Assembly: GCF_024519285.1 (NCBI RefSeq)
Contig: NZ_JAMZCY010000015.1
Span: forward strand, 1 to 63,452
Direction: 5' to 3'
Origin: Cohnella sp. WQ 127256
Lineage (GTDB): Bacteria > Bacillota > Bacilli > Paenibacillales > Paenibacillaceae
DNA: 63,452 bases
Positions 33,815-43,353 of the stretch are shown piece after piece. The position numbers were made by a program, and so were the translations under genes. Each line of letters opens with the position of its first letter. Within the stretch, counting starts at the first letter, position 1. The notes under the pieces are model-generated. The model was not told the origin of the DNA. It made no database searches and saw only the letters and a program-made list of their open reading frames with translations.

Positions 33815-35890
33815 ATGGCTAGAGAGTTCTCCTTGCAAAATACGCGTAACATTGGAATTATGGCGCATATTGATGCGGGCAAAACCACTACCACTGAACG
33901 GATCTTGTTCTACACTGGACGCGTTCATAAGATCGGCGAAGTGCACGAAGGCGCCGCTACAATGGACTGGATGGAACAGGAACAAGAGCGTGGCATCACG
34001 ATTACATCTGCTGCTACAACCGCTGAATGGCATGGGCACCGCATCAATATTATTGACACTCCGGGTCACGTTGACTTTACGGTAGAGGTTGAGCGTTCTT
34101 TGCGCGTATTGGACGGAGCTGTTGGTGTATTTAGTGCCAAAGAAGGCGTTGAACCACAATCCGAAACGGTATGGCGTCAAGCTGACCGTTACAGCGTACC
34201 GCGTATCGCTTATGTTAATAAGATGGATATCATCGGTGCGGATTTCCTTAATGTTATTCAATCGATGAAAGATCGTTTGAATGCAAATGCTGTAGCAATT
34301 CAATTGCCGATGGGCGCTGAAGATGTCTTTATTGGTATGATCGACCTGGTTGAACGGGTTGCTTACTTATATAAAGATGATAAAGGCAAAGACCCAGAGA
34401 AAGTTGAAATTCCTGCAGAGTATAAAGACCAAGTTGAAGAACTACGTGCCATCTTGGTAGAGAAAGTTGCAGAACTTGACGAAGAATTGACAATGAAGTT
34501 CTTGGAAGGTGAAGAACTCACTATTCCGGAAATCAAAGCTGCTCTTCGTAAAGGCGTTTGTGAAGTGAAAATCTTCCCAGTCGTATGTGGTTCCTCTTAC
34601 CGTAACAAAGGTGTACAACCGATGTTGGATGCTGTAGTTGATTACCTACCATCTCCTCTTGATGTTCCTGCAATCACAGGCCATTTAGATGATGGTTCGG
34701 AAACAACTCGTAAATCTTCGGACAGCGAGCCATTTGCTGCATTAGCTTTCAAAATCATGACTGATCCTTATGTTGGTCGTTTAACTTTCTTCCGCGTATA
34801 CTCCGGTGTTCTGAGCGCAGGCTCATACGTTGTAAATGCGACTAAAGGCAAACGCGAACGTGTTGGTCGGATTCTGCAAATGCATGCGAACAGCCGTCAA
34901 GAAATCAGTGAAGTACATGCAGGTGATATTGCTGCTGCCGTTGGTCTTAAAGATACAACGACAGGCGATACACTCTGTGATGAGAAAAACCCTGTTATTC
35001 TTGAATCGATGAACTTCCCTGAGCCAGTTATCCAACTTGCGGTTGAGCCTAAAACGAAAGCCGATCAAGATAAAATGGGTATCGCTCTTCAGAAGCTCTC
35101 CGAGGAAGATCCTACGTTCCGTGCTCACACGGACGAAGAAACAGGTCAAACTATCATCGCAGGTATGGGCGAACTTCACTTGGAAATTCTGGTTGACCGT
35201 ATGCTTCGCGAATTCAAAGTTGAGACAAATGTTGGTAAACCACAAGTTGCTTACCGTGAAACATTCCGTCAAGCTGCGAAGGTCGAAGGCAAATTCGTAC
35301 GTCAATCCGGTGGTAAAGGTCAATTCGGACATTGTTGGGTTGAATTCACACCACTTGAGCCAGGAACAGGTTTCATCTTCGAAAACAAAACGGTTGGTGG
35401 ATCGATTCCGAAAGAATTTATCGCTCCTATCCAAGCTGGTATCGAAGAGTCAATGAAAAACGGCGTAGTCGCGGGCTTCCCGCTCGTTGATATTAAAGCT
35501 GTTGTAGTTGACGGATCGTACCATGATGTTGACTCCTCGGAGATGGCGTTCAAAATTGCTGGATCGTTAGCGCTTAAAGCAGCTAAGGACAAATGTAGCC
35601 CTTGCTTGCTGGAGCCTATCATGAAAGTAGAAGTAACAGTGCCTGAAGAGTACATGGGCGATGTAATGGGAATGATGAGCTCTCGTCGTGGTCGTATCGA
35701 AGGAACGGATTCGCGTTTCGGCGCGCAAATCGTTCGTGCGAAAGTTCCTTTGGCTGAGATGTTCGGATATTCCACTACACTTCGTTCCGGTACACAAGGT
35801 CGTGGCGTATTCTCAATGGAATTGTCACACTACGAAGAAGTTCCGAAATCAATCTCCGAAGAGATTATTTCCAAGAGCAAAGGCGCTTAA
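33815..35890 (+). CDS. fusA: Elongation factor G
   Basis: A 691-residue translocation GTPase of normal length. G1 is AHIDAGKTTTTE, G3 is DTPGHVDFT, G4 is NKMD. Domains II-V follow, with SGGKGQFGHCWVEF in domain IV. GAAGGGAG precedes the ATG. Third gene of the str operon. Confidence 0.98.
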   Translation: MAREFSLQNTRNIGIMAHIDAGKTTTTERILFYTGRVHKIGEVHEGAATMDWMEQEQERGITITSAATTAEWHGHRINIIDTPGHVDFTVEVERSLRVLDGAVGVFSAKEGVEPQSETVWRQADRYSVPRIAYVNKMDIIGADFLNVIQSMKDRLNANAVAIQLPMGAEDVFIGMIDLVERVAYLYKDDKGKDPEKVEIPAEYKDQVEELRAILVEKVAELDEELTMKFLEGEELTIPEIKAALRKGVCEVKIFPVVCGSSYRNKGVQPMLDAVVDYLPSPLDVPAITGHLDDGSETTRKSSDSEPFAALAFKIMTDPYVGRLTFFRVYSGVLSAGSYVVNATKGKRERVGRILQMHANSRQEISEVHAGDIAAAVGLKDTTTGDTLCDEKNPVILESMNFPEPVIQLAVEPKTKADQDKMGIALQKLSEEDPTFRAHTDEETGQTIIAGMGELHLEILVDRMLREFKVETNVGKPQVAYRETFRQAAKVEGKFVRQSGGKGQFGHCWVEFTPLEPGTGFIFENKTVGGSIPKEFIAPIQAGIEESMKNGVVAGFPLVDIKAVVVDGSYHDVDSSEMAFKIAGSLALKAAKDKCSPCLLEPIMKVEVTVPEEYMGDVMGMMSSRRGRIEGTDSRFGAQIVRAKVPLAEMFGYSTTLRSGTQGRGVFSMELSHYEEVPKSISEEIISKSKGA

Positions 35891-35986
35891 TAAATTGAAA
35901 TTGGTCGGGACAGGGTAATACGTAAGTATATACCCACCCGCCACCCCATATAAATCCCGTTTTTACATTAAGGAGGAACTGTATCC

Positions 35987-37180
35987 ATGGCAAAGGCTAA
36001 ATTCGAACGTAATAAACCACACATTAATATCGGTACAATCGGTCACGTCGACCACGGTAAAACTACGACTACAGCTGCAATCACTTCCGTTTTGAACAAA
36101 AGATTTGGTAGCGGTGCTGCAGTAGCATTTGATCAAATCGACAAAGCACCAGAAGAGCGCGAGCGTGGAATTACAATTTCCACATCTCACGTTGAGTATG
36201 AAACTCCTAACCGTCACTATGCACACGTTGATTGCCCAGGACATGCTGACTATGTTAAAAACATGATCACTGGTGCTGCTCAAATGGATGGAGCAATCCT
36301 GGTTGTATCCGCTGCTGACGGCCCTATGCCGCAAACGCGTGAGCACATCTTGCTTTCTAAGCAAGTAGGCGTTCCTTACATCGTCGTATTCTTGAACAAA
36401 TGCGACATGGTTGAAGACGCAGAGTTACTTGAGCTTGTAGAAATGGAAGTTCGTGATCTTCTTAACGAATATGATTTCCCAGGTGATGACACTCCAATTA
36501 TCCAAGGTTCTGCTCGTGAAGCACTTGCTAACCCAGATGGTCCTTGGGCTGAAAAAATCATCGAATTGTTTGATGCAATTGAACAGTTCATTCCAAATCC
36601 AGAGCGTGCAACTGACAAGCCTTTCTTGATGCCAGTTGAGGATGTGTTCACAATCACTGGTCGTGGTACTGTTGCTACAGGTCGTGTTGAGCGTGGAATC
36701 ATCAAAGTTGGTGACGAAGTTGAAATCATCGGTTTGCAAGAAGAAACTCGCAAATCCGTATGTACTGGTGTTGAAATGTTCCGTAAATTGCTTGATCAAG
36801 CTCAAGCCGGCGACAACGTTGGCGCATTGCTTCGCGGTGTAGACCGTAAAGACATCGAGCGTGGTCAAGTAATCGCGAAACCGGGTTCAGTTAAGCCTCA
36901 CACTGAATTCACTGCACAAATCTACGTTCTGACTTCTGCTGAAGGTGGCCGTCATAAGCCTTTCTTCACAGGCTACCGTCCACAGTTCTACTTCCGGACA
37001 ACAGACGTAACTGGCATCATCAACTTGCCAGAAGGTACTGAAATGGTTATGCCTGGTGACAACATCGAGGTAACTGTTCAGTTGATCGCTCCAATCGCTG
37101 TTGAAGAAGGTACTCGCTTCGCTATTCGCGAAGGCGGACGTACTGTAGGCGCTGGCGCAGTTGCTTCCATTCAAAAATAA
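35987..37180 (+). CDS. tuf: Elongation factor Tu
   Basis: A 397-residue GTPase delivering aminoacyl-tRNA. G1 is GHVDHGKTTT, G3 is DCPGHADYVKNM with the catalytic histidine, and G4 is NKCD. AAGGAGG lies 97 bases after fusA. The only tuf in the window; a perfect terminator follows. Confidence 0.98.
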   Translation: MAKAKFERNKPHINIGTIGHVDHGKTTTTAAITSVLNKRFGSGAAVAFDQIDKAPEERERGITISTSHVEYETPNRHYAHVDCPGHADYVKNMITGAAQMDGAILVVSAADGPMPQTREHILLSKQVGVPYIVVFLNKCDMVEDAELLELVEMEVRDLLNEYDFPGDDTPIIQGSAREALANPDGPWAEKIIELFDAIEQFIPNPERATDKPFLMPVEDVFTITGRGTVATGRVERGIIKVGDEVEIIGLQEETRKSVCTGVEMFRKLLDQAQAGDNVGALLRGVDRKDIERGQVIAKPGSVKPHTEFTAQIYVLTSAEGGRHKPFFTGYRPQFYFRTTDVTGIINLPEGTEMVMPGDNIEVTVQLIAPIAVEEGTRFAIREGGRTVGAGAVASIQK

Positions 37181-37196
37181 GCAACATCCATAAATG

Positions 37197-37237
37197 AAAA
37201 GGGCTATCACGGCTAACGCTGTGATAGCCCTTTTTTT
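37197..37237. terminator. Terminator after tuf, probably bidirectional
   Basis: GGGCTATCAC and GTGATAGCCC form a perfect 10-bp stem extended by AAAA/TTTT, with seven T on the + strand. It sits between tuf and the convergent YitT-family gene. Confidence 0.93.
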
Positions 37238-37252
37238 GTGAAACCAATTCAT

Positions 37253-37858
37253 TTAATAACTGAAGTGCTTAACCGTACAAAGACTTGTTGCTAGACCGCC
37301 TGCACTAATTGTTGCTAGGGAGAGGAAGAAAGTATCCACAGTAAAGAGCAATCCACTCATTCCGATTATGACGGCATCCATTGTTAAGATCAGAATCCCG
37401 ACATTCATTTTCAATTTATGAGATAAGAGCTTAGCTAGTAAATCGAATCCTCCCGTACTCGTATCATTTCGCAGAAGGATGCCGAAACCAGTCCCGATAA
37501 ATAATCCCCCAATAACAGAAGCGACAAAAGGATTGCTGGCGATCAAAGAGCCAAAAGGACGATAGGGATCGAAAATATCAATGAAGTAAGACAAGAAGAC
37601 CATACCATACAAGCTGTGAAAGAACATCGTTCGATCTTTGAACCATGCCAAAATAAATACAGGCGCGCTACATAATAGAAGAGTTAAACCGACTTTGAGT
37701 TCAAAGAGGTAATTTGCGATTAACGCGACACCTATAATACCACCGTCTAATACTTTGATTGGCATTAGGAAGAAGTCTATTCCGAAGGCAATTAGAAGAC
37801 ATCCTATAATAATAGCTACTATTTTGTATGGGGAAAGCAATCTGATCAATCCTTTCAT
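37253..37858 (-). CDS. YitT-family membrane protein
   Basis: A 201-residue membrane protein with five to six hydrophobic segments and the family blocks MPIKVLDGGIIGVALI and GFGILLRNDTSTGGFDLLA. It has the DUF161 membrane part but lacks the soluble C-terminal DUF2179 domain of full-length YitT proteins (about 280 aa). Function in the family is not established. It interrupts the str and S10 operons on the opposite strand. Ribosome site before ATG 37858 is weak, so the start is uncertain. Confidence 0.85.
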   Translation of the reverse strand: MKGLIRLLSPYKIVAIIIGCLLIAFGIDFFLMPIKVLDGGIIGVALIANYLFELKVGLTLLLCSAPVFILAWFKDRTMFFHSLYGMVFLSYFIDIFDPYRPFGSLIASNPFVASVIGGLFIGTGFGILLRNDTSTGGFDLLAKLLSHKLKMNVGILILTMDAVIIGMSGLLFTVDTFFLSLATISAGGLATSLCTVKHFSY

Positions 37859-37990
37859 TAAGGCCTGTCTTATCTATATGGCGGTTGAGATGAGATCATG
37901 ATGGATACTCGTAAACTAGCGAAAACGAGAGTGGAGGATAAGGCAGAATGGACGAAAAGGGACAGTTCGAAAAAAAATGAAAGTTTTTGT

Positions 37991-38019
37991 TGCAATCGGG
38001 TGGGCAGATCGTTATAATA
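37991..38019 (+). promoter_or_regulatory. Sigma-A promoter of the S10-spc-alpha operon
   Basis: TTGCAA (37991..37996), 17-base spacer and a perfect TATAAT (38014..38019). It probably drives the ribosomal protein run that begins with rpsJ. Confidence 0.8.
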
Positions 38020-38026
38020 ATAAATG

Positions 38027-38150
38027 TTGGTCTGTGACTGTGCGTTGATGTGAGAGGTTGCCGACACACCCGGCCCCTTTGCCATAAGGGATGCCACTAG
38101 GTGATCGAGGGTTATTCTCACGGAGTATGTCCGATTCCAAAATTGGGCGA
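38027..38150 (+). promoter_or_regulatory. Structured leader of the S10 operon
   Basis: GTGAGA (38050..38055) can pair with TCTCAC (38116..38121), enclosing a CCCTT/AAGGG hairpin around 38085..38101. This suggests a closed RNA domain of ~70 bases ahead of rpsJ. Possibly a ribosomal protein target, but unassigned. The remaining part of the 309-base gap (37859..37980) shows nothing recognisable. Confidence 0.45.
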
Positions 38151-38167
38151 ATGAAGGAGGGAATTCT

Positions 38168-38476
38168 ATGGCTAAGCAAAAAATCCGTATCCGTTTGAAA
38201 GCCTACGACCACCGTATCTTGGATCAATCCGCGGAGAAAATCGTAGAAACGGCGAAACGTACAGGTGCAAGTGTATCTGGACCGATCCCGTTGCCGACCG
38301 AGAAGCAGATCATCACGATCCTGCGCGCGGTGCACAAATACAAGGACTCGCGTGAGCAATTCGAAATGCGTACGCACAAGCGTTTGATTGATATCGTCAA
38401 TCCTACGCCACAAACGGTTGATGCACTTATGCGTCTTGATCTACCGTCTGGCGTCGACATCGAAATCAAACTTTAA
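38168..38476 (+). CDS. rpsJ: 30S ribosomal protein S10
   Basis: A 102-residue S10 (also NusE, part of rRNA antitermination complexes). The motif KIRIRLKAYDHRILDQSAEKI is truncated only by family-normal ends. GAAGGAGGG precedes ATG 38168. First gene of the S10 cluster. Confidence 0.98.
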   Translation: MAKQKIRIRLKAYDHRILDQSAEKIVETAKRTGASVSGPIPLPTEKQIITILRAVHKYKDSREQFEMRTHKRLIDIVNPTPQTVDALMRLDLPSGVDIEIKL

Positions 38477-38518
38477 TTGTAGCAGTAAATTAGATTTATC
38501 AAGAAAAGAGGTGTCAAC

Positions 38519-39145
38519 ATGTCAGGAATCTTGGGACGTAAACTTGGAATGACGCAAATATTCGCAGCTGACGGCAGTGTAGTGCCGGTTACTGTGGTAG
38601 AAGCAACTCCAAGCGTCGTATTGCAAAAGAAAACTGTGGATAACGATGGATACGAAGCAGTACAAATCGGCTTTGCGGACAAACGCGAAAAGCTAGCAAC
38701 AAAACCAGCCATTGGCCATGCTAAGAAAGCAGGCACTGGCCCCAAGCGCTTCATCCGCGAAGTTAGCGGACTTACACCAGCTGACTTGGAAGTTGGTCAA
38801 GAGCTTAAAGTTGACCAGTTCTCCGAAGGCGATATCGTTGACGTAACGGGTACTTCCAAAGGTAAAGGAACTACAGGTGCGATCAAGCGTTGGGGCTTCG
38901 CACGCGGTAAGATGACGCATGGTTCCAAGTATCACCGCGGAAATGGTTCGCTAGCGTCTATGCGCGAAGCAAACAAAGTTCCGAAGGGTAAGAAAATGCA
39001 CGGCCGTATGGGCAGCGAAACAATCACAGTTCAGAACCTCGAAATCGTTAGAGTAGATCTTGAGCGTAATGTATTGTTGATCAAAGGCTCCGTACCGGGC
39101 GCTCGCAATAGTTATCTCAAAATCCGCACATCGGTGAAGAAATAA
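38519..39145 (+). CDS. rplC: 50S ribosomal protein L3
   Basis: A 208-residue L3 starting MSGILGRKLGMTQIF, with the central loop KGKGTTGAIKRWGF reaching the peptidyl transferase centre. AAGAGGTG ribosome site before ATG 38519. Confidence 0.98.
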   Translation: MSGILGRKLGMTQIFAADGSVVPVTVVEATPSVVLQKKTVDNDGYEAVQIGFADKREKLATKPAIGHAKKAGTGPKRFIREVSGLTPADLEVGQELKVDQFSEGDIVDVTGTSKGKGTTGAIKRWGFARGKMTHGSKYHRGNGSLASMREANKVPKGKKMHGRMGSETITVQNLEIVRVDLERNVLLIKGSVPGARNSYLKIRTSVKK

Positions 39146-39176
39146 TTCACAATGTATGAGGAAAGGAGGACCACTC

Positions 39177-39800
39177 ATGCCGAAAGTTACAGTTTTTAAT
39201 GTAGACGGCAAGGAAGTTGGACAATTGGATCTGGCAGAAGGAGTATTCGGTTTAGAGCCGAACGTTCATGTACTGCACAGCGCTGTATTGCTTCAACAAG
39301 CATCGCTTCGCTCGGGTACGCACGATACGAAAGGTCGTTCGGAAGTTCGCGGAGGCGGTCGTAAGCCTTGGAAACAAAAAGGAACTGGTCGCGCGCGTCA
39401 AGGTAGTATTCGTTCGCCACAATGGAAGGGCGGCGGAATTGTCTTCGGACCTACGCCACGCAGCTACGGTTTCAAATTGCCTCGTAAAGTTCGTCGTTTG
39501 GCGATCAAGTCAGCTTTGTCTAGCAAAGTTGTAAGCAGCCAAATTATCGTTCTTGATCAGCTGAGCTTGTCCCAGCCGAAAACGAAGGATATCGCTAAGA
39601 TCTTGAGCAACCTCAAAGTATCTCGCAAAGCACTAGTTGTTACTGCAGACTTTGATAATAACGTGGCCCTGTCCGCGCGTAACATCCCAGGTGTGAAATT
39701 CGTTTCCGCTGAAGGAATTAACGTGCTTGACGTGATGAAACATGATCAATTGATCATCACTAAGGATGCAGTCGCTAAAGTTGAGGAGGTGTTCGCGTAA
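39177..39800 (+). CDS. rplD: 50S ribosomal protein L4
   Basis: A 207-residue L4. The exit-tunnel loop is visible as GGGRKPWKQKGTGRARQGS. ATG 39177 follows AAAGGAGG; an ATG at 39156 lies before that site. Its stop overlaps the rplW start (TAATG). Confidence 0.97.
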   Translation: MPKVTVFNVDGKEVGQLDLAEGVFGLEPNVHVLHSAVLLQQASLRSGTHDTKGRSEVRGGGRKPWKQKGTGRARQGSIRSPQWKGGGIVFGPTPRSYGFKLPRKVRRLAIKSALSSKVVSSQIIVLDQLSLSQPKTKDIAKILSNLKVSRKALVVTADFDNNVALSARNIPGVKFVSAEGINVLDVMKHDQLIITKDAVAKVEEVFA

Positions 39801-40093
39801 TGAAAAACCCCCGCGATCTAATTAAACGGCCGGTTATTACCGAACGCACAAGCGACTTCATGGAACAGCGCAAATACGTGTTCGAAGTTGACTTGAAAGC
39901 GAACAAAACGCAAATCAAACAAGCCATCGAATCGATCTTTAAGGTTAAGGTCGTTGGCGTTAACACGTTGAGAATGCCTGCTAAGCCGAAACGCTACGGC
40001 AAGCACAGCGGTTACACTTCTGAGTGGAAAAAAGCAATCGTGCAGCTATCTGCCGACAGCAAACCACTTGAGTACTTTGAATCCTCTGTATAA
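39800..40093 (+). CDS. rplW: 50S ribosomal protein L23
   Basis: A 97-residue L23, docking site for trigger factor and SRP at the tunnel exit. Begins MKNPRDLIKRPVITE. It shares one base with the rplD stop, suggesting coupling. Confidence 0.97.
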   Translation: MKNPRDLIKRPVITERTSDFMEQRKYVFEVDLKANKTQIKQAIESIFKVKVVGVNTLRMPAKPKRYGKHSGYTSEWKKAIVQLSADSKPLEYFESSV

Positions 40094-40122
40094 TAAGTCT
40101 CTAAAGTAAGGAGGGAATCCAT

Positions 40123-40953
40123 TTGCCAGTTCAAAAGTTTAAGCCGACCACGTCTAGCCGTCGTCAAATGACGATTGCATCGTTCGAAGAGATCACAGCA
40201 ACAGAACCGGAGAAATCCTTACTAGCGCCACTCTTCAAGCATGCTGGTCGTAATAACCAAGGTAAAATTACTGTTCGCCATCACGGCGGCGGTCATAAGC
40301 GTAAATATCGGATTATCGATTTCAAGCGCACGAAGGACGATATTCCCGGCCGCGTGGCTACGATTGAATACGATCCTAACCGTACGTCTTATATCGCTCT
40401 AATCAACTATGCAGACGGTGCAAAAACGTACATCATCGCTCCAAAAGGACTTAAAGTCGGTGATGTTATCGTGTCTGGCCCTACTGCTGACATCAAAGTG
40501 GGTAATGCTCTACCATTGGAAAACATTCCAGTTGGTACAGTTATCCACAACATTGAGCTTAAACCAGGTAAAGGCGGCCAAATGGTTCGCGCAGCTGGAA
40601 CTAGTGCTCAATTGCTTGGTAAAGAAGAAAAATACGTAACTATTCGTTTGACTTCTGGTGAGATTCGTCGCATTCTTAAAACTTGCCGTGCTACTATCGG
40701 TACAGTTGGTAACCAGGATCACGAGTTGCTTAACGCAGGTAAGGCTGGACGTAATCGTTGGTTAGGTAAACGTCCAACTGTCCGTGGTGTTGTTATGAAC
40801 CCGAACGATCACCCACACGGTGGTGGTGAAGGCCGTGCTCCAATCGGACGTAAATCCCCGCTTTCTCCATGGGGCAAGCCTACGCTTGGTTACAAAACAC
40901 GCAAGAAGAAAAAAGCTTCGAGCAAATACATTGTTCGCGGTCGCACTAAGTAA
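40123..40953 (+). CDS. rplB: 50S ribosomal protein L2
   Basis: A 276-residue L2, needed for subunit association and peptidyl transfer. The C-terminal MNPNDHPHGGGEGRAPIG block with the conserved histidine is intact. The start is TTG 40123 with AAGGAGGG upstream; MPVQKFKPTTSSRR fits the family. Confidence 0.98.
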   Translation: MPVQKFKPTTSSRRQMTIASFEEITATEPEKSLLAPLFKHAGRNNQGKITVRHHGGGHKRKYRIIDFKRTKDDIPGRVATIEYDPNRTSYIALINYADGAKTYIIAPKGLKVGDVIVSGPTADIKVGNALPLENIPVGTVIHNIELKPGKGGQMVRAAGTSAQLLGKEEKYVTIRLTSGEIRRILKTCRATIGTVGNQDHELLNAGKAGRNRWLGKRPTVRGVVMNPNDHPHGGGEGRAPIGRKSPLSPWGKPTLGYKTRKKKKASSKYIVRGRTK

Positions 40954-41013
40954 TAAACTTTGTAGCGGCGCGAACGGAAAACTCTCAAGCCGCGTTGAAG
41001 GGAGGATCATTCC

Positions 41014-41295
41014 ATGGGTCGCAGTTTGAAAAAAGGACCTTTCGTGGATGGCTATCTACTGAAAAAAGTGGAAGAAGCATCTGCATCGAGCAAGAAAGTT
41101 ATTATCAAAACTTGGTCTCGTCGCTCGACAATTTTCCCACAATTTGTTGGGCAAACGTTTGGAGTATACGATGGACGTAAACATGTGCCTGTATTTGTGT
41201 CGGAAGACATGGTCGGTCATAAGCTTGGTGAATTCGCACCAACGCGTACGTTCAAAGGTCATACGGATGATGATAAGAAAACAGGCAAACGATAA
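41014..41295 (+). CDS. rpsS: 30S ribosomal protein S19
   Basis: A 93-residue S19 beginning MGRSLKKGPFVDGYLLKK. ATG 41014 with GGGAGG upstream. Binds 16S with S13 in the head. Confidence 0.97.
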   Translation: MGRSLKKGPFVDGYLLKKVEEASASSKKVIIKTWSRRSTIFPQFVGQTFGVYDGRKHVPVFVSEDMVGHKLGEFAPTRTFKGHTDDDKKTGKR

Positions 41296-41387
41296 TATTT
41301 AACCCTACGAAGTGCGGTTAAATAAAGAGCGCCCCTGGCGCAACTGTTTAATCGTTACGAGACGTACGTAAGGGAGGAGGTACACCG

Positions 41388-41726
41388 ATGTCTCAGCAAG
41401 CGAAAGCTGTTGTGAATAACATTCGCATTCCGGCTCGTAAAGTCCGTCTGGTCGTTGACCTGATCCGTGGCAAAAAAGTCGGCGATGCTGTTGCCATTTT
41501 GCGTCATACACCGCGTTCGGCATCTCCGGTTCTTGAGAAACTCTTGAACTCTGCCATCGCGAACGCTGAACACAACTATCAGCTCGACGTGAACAAATTG
41601 GTCGTGTCCGAAGCCTTCGTTAACGAAGGCCCAACGATGAAACGATTCCAACCTCGTTCCCAAGGTCGTGCATTCAGTATTTTCAAGCGCTCCAGCCACA
41701 TTACGCTGGTCGTATCTGAGAAATAA
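41388..41726 (+). CDS. rplV: 50S ribosomal protein L22
   Basis: A 112-residue L22 whose beta-hairpin (around GPTMKRFQPRSQGRA) lines the exit tunnel near the macrolide site. GGGAGGAGG precedes ATG 41388. No deletion or insertion is seen in the hairpin. Confidence 0.97.
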   Translation: MSQQAKAVVNNIRIPARKVRLVVDLIRGKKVGDAVAILRHTPRSASPVLEKLLNSAIANAEHNYQLDVNKLVVSEAFVNEGPTMKRFQPRSQGRAFSIFKRSSHITLVVSEK

Positions 41727-41739
41727 GGAGGGACAACGT

Positions 41740-42405
41740 GTGGGTCAAAAAGTAAATCCCGTCGGTCTTCGTATCGGCATAATCCGTGATTGGGAATCCA
41801 AATGGTATGCTGCTGATAAAGATTTTGGCACTCTTCTTATCGAAGATGTTAAAATCCGCGAATTCCTTAAAAAGAAACTTAAAGACGCAGCCGTTTCTAA
41901 AATCGAAATCGAACGTGCCGCTAACCGCGTAAACGTTACGATTCACACTGCTAAACCAGGTATTGTTATTGGTAAAGGCGGAGCTGAAGTTGAAGTGCTT
42001 CGTGGCCAATTAACTAAGATATCAGGCGATAAAAAAGTACACATCAATATTTCTGAGATTAAAAATCCGGAAATGGACGCAATCCTAGTTGCTGAAAGTA
42101 TTGCGCAACAATTGGAACGCCGCGTTTCATTCCGCCGCGCGATGAAACAAGCTATGCAACGTACGCAACGCGCTGGTGCGAAAGGAATCAAAACATCCGT
42201 TAGTGGTCGTCTGGGCGGAGCGGAAATCGCTCGTCAAGAAGGATACAGCGAAGGAACAGTGCCTTTGCACACACTCCGCGCTGATATCGATTACGGAACG
42301 GCAGAAGCTCATACTACTTATGGCCTTATCGGCGTAAAAGTATGGATTTACCGTGGCGAAGTCCTTCCGGTGAAGAAAAGAGCTGCTGAGGAAGGAGGCA
42401 ACTGA
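41740..42405 (+). CDS. rpsC: 30S ribosomal protein S3
   Basis: A 221-residue S3, mRNA entry-site protein with a KH domain (VIGKGGAEVEVLRGQL). The start is GTG 41740, seven bases after AAGGAGGG, giving MGQKVNPVGLRIGI; longer in-frame starts read into rplV. Confidence 0.97.
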   Translation: MGQKVNPVGLRIGIIRDWESKWYAADKDFGTLLIEDVKIREFLKKKLKDAAVSKIEIERAANRVNVTIHTAKPGIVIGKGGAEVEVLRGQLTKISGDKKVHINISEIKNPEMDAILVAESIAQQLERRVSFRRAMKQAMQRTQRAGAKGIKTSVSGRLGGAEIARQEGYSEGTVPLHTLRADIDYGTAEAHTTYGLIGVKVWIYRGEVLPVKKRAAEEGGN

Positions 42406-42407
42406 TC

Positions 42408-42845
42408 ATGTTGGTCCCTAAACGCGTTAAACACCGCAAAGAACACCGCGGTAAAATGAAAGGTCGCGCTAAAGGCGGTACAGAAGTTCACTTCGGTGAA
42501 TTTGGTCTGCAAGCGATGGAACCATCTTGGGTAACGAATCGTCAAATCGAGGCTGCTCGGATTGCAATGACTCGTTACATCAAACGGGGCGGAAAAGTTT
42601 GGATCAAAATTTTCCCTTCGAAGCCTATCACCCAAAAACCTCTTGAGGTACGGATGGGTAGCGGTAAAGGTAACGTAGAAGCATGGGTAGCTGTCGTAAA
42701 ACCGGGCAAAATATTGTTCGAGTTGGCAGGCGTACCCGAGGAGATAGCACGTGAAGCAATGCGTCTTGCAGCACATAAGTTGCCAATCAAGACGAAATTC
42801 GTGAAACGTGAAGAACTGGGTGGTGAAGCAAATGAAAGCCAGTGA
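42408..42845 (+). CDS. rplP: 50S ribosomal protein L16
   Basis: A 145-residue L16 starting MLVPKRVKHRKEHRGKMKG, beside the A-site tRNA elbow. Two bases after rpsC, and overlapping rpmC by 14 bases. Confidence 0.97.
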   Translation: MLVPKRVKHRKEHRGKMKGRAKGGTEVHFGEFGLQAMEPSWVTNRQIEAARIAMTRYIKRGGKVWIKIFPSKPITQKPLEVRMGSGKGNVEAWVAVVKPGKILFELAGVPEEIAREAMRLAAHKLPIKTKFVKREELGGEANESQ

Positions 42846-43029
42846 ATTTCGCAACCTAACATCGGCGGAACTTGAACAGAAGGTCGCCGGCTTCAAGGAT
42901 GAGCTGTTCAACCTCCGCTTCCAATTGGCTACAGGTCAATTGGATAACCCGCATCGCCTTGGCGACCTGCGGAAAGAAATTGCTCGGGCTAAAACCATTT
43001 TGCGCGAGCGTGAACTCGGCATCGGCTAA
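42832..43029 (+). CDS. rpmC: 50S ribosomal protein L29
   Basis: A 65-residue two-helix L29 at the tunnel exit, starting MKASEFRNLTSAELEQK. ATG 42832 lies inside the end of rplP after GGTGG; a GTG at 42808 would add eight residues not typical of L29. Confidence 0.95.
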   Translation: MKASEFRNLTSAELEQKVAGFKDELFNLRFQLATGQLDNPHRLGDLRKEIARAKTILRERELGIG

Positions 43030-43052
43030 TACCCGGGAAAAGGAGGATTACC

Positions 43053-43319
43053 ATGAGCGAACGTAATAACAATCGTAAAGTGCAGATTGGTAAAGTCGTC
43101 AGCGACAAAATGGACAAAACGATTGTGGTGGCCGTTGAAACGTACAAAAAACACAGCCTTTACCACAAGCGTATTAGATACACGAAGAAATTCAAAGCGC
43201 ATGACGAAACTAACGATGCAAAAATCGGCGACACTGTGAAAATCATGGAGACCCGCCCGTTGTCTAAAGACAAAAACTGGCGCTTGGTCGAAATCGTCGA
43301 ATCAGCCGTATTGGCTTAA
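43053..43319 (+). CDS. rpsQ: 30S ribosomal protein S17
   Basis: An 88-residue OB-fold S17, with the block GKVVSDKMDKTIVVAVE and the C-terminal ETRPLSKDKNWRLVEIVE. AAAGGAGG before ATG 43053. Confidence 0.97.
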   Translation: MSERNNNRKVQIGKVVSDKMDKTIVVAVETYKKHSLYHKRIRYTKKFKAHDETNDAKIGDTVKIMETRPLSKDKNWRLVEIVESAVLA

Positions 43320-43353
43320 GCGACACAGTTGTGACTGAAAGGAGGACCTTGCG

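Noticed and set aside
35891..35986. Internal promoter for tuf
   Set aside because: TTGAAA and TAATAC are only ~15 bases apart; the evidence is too weak to list.
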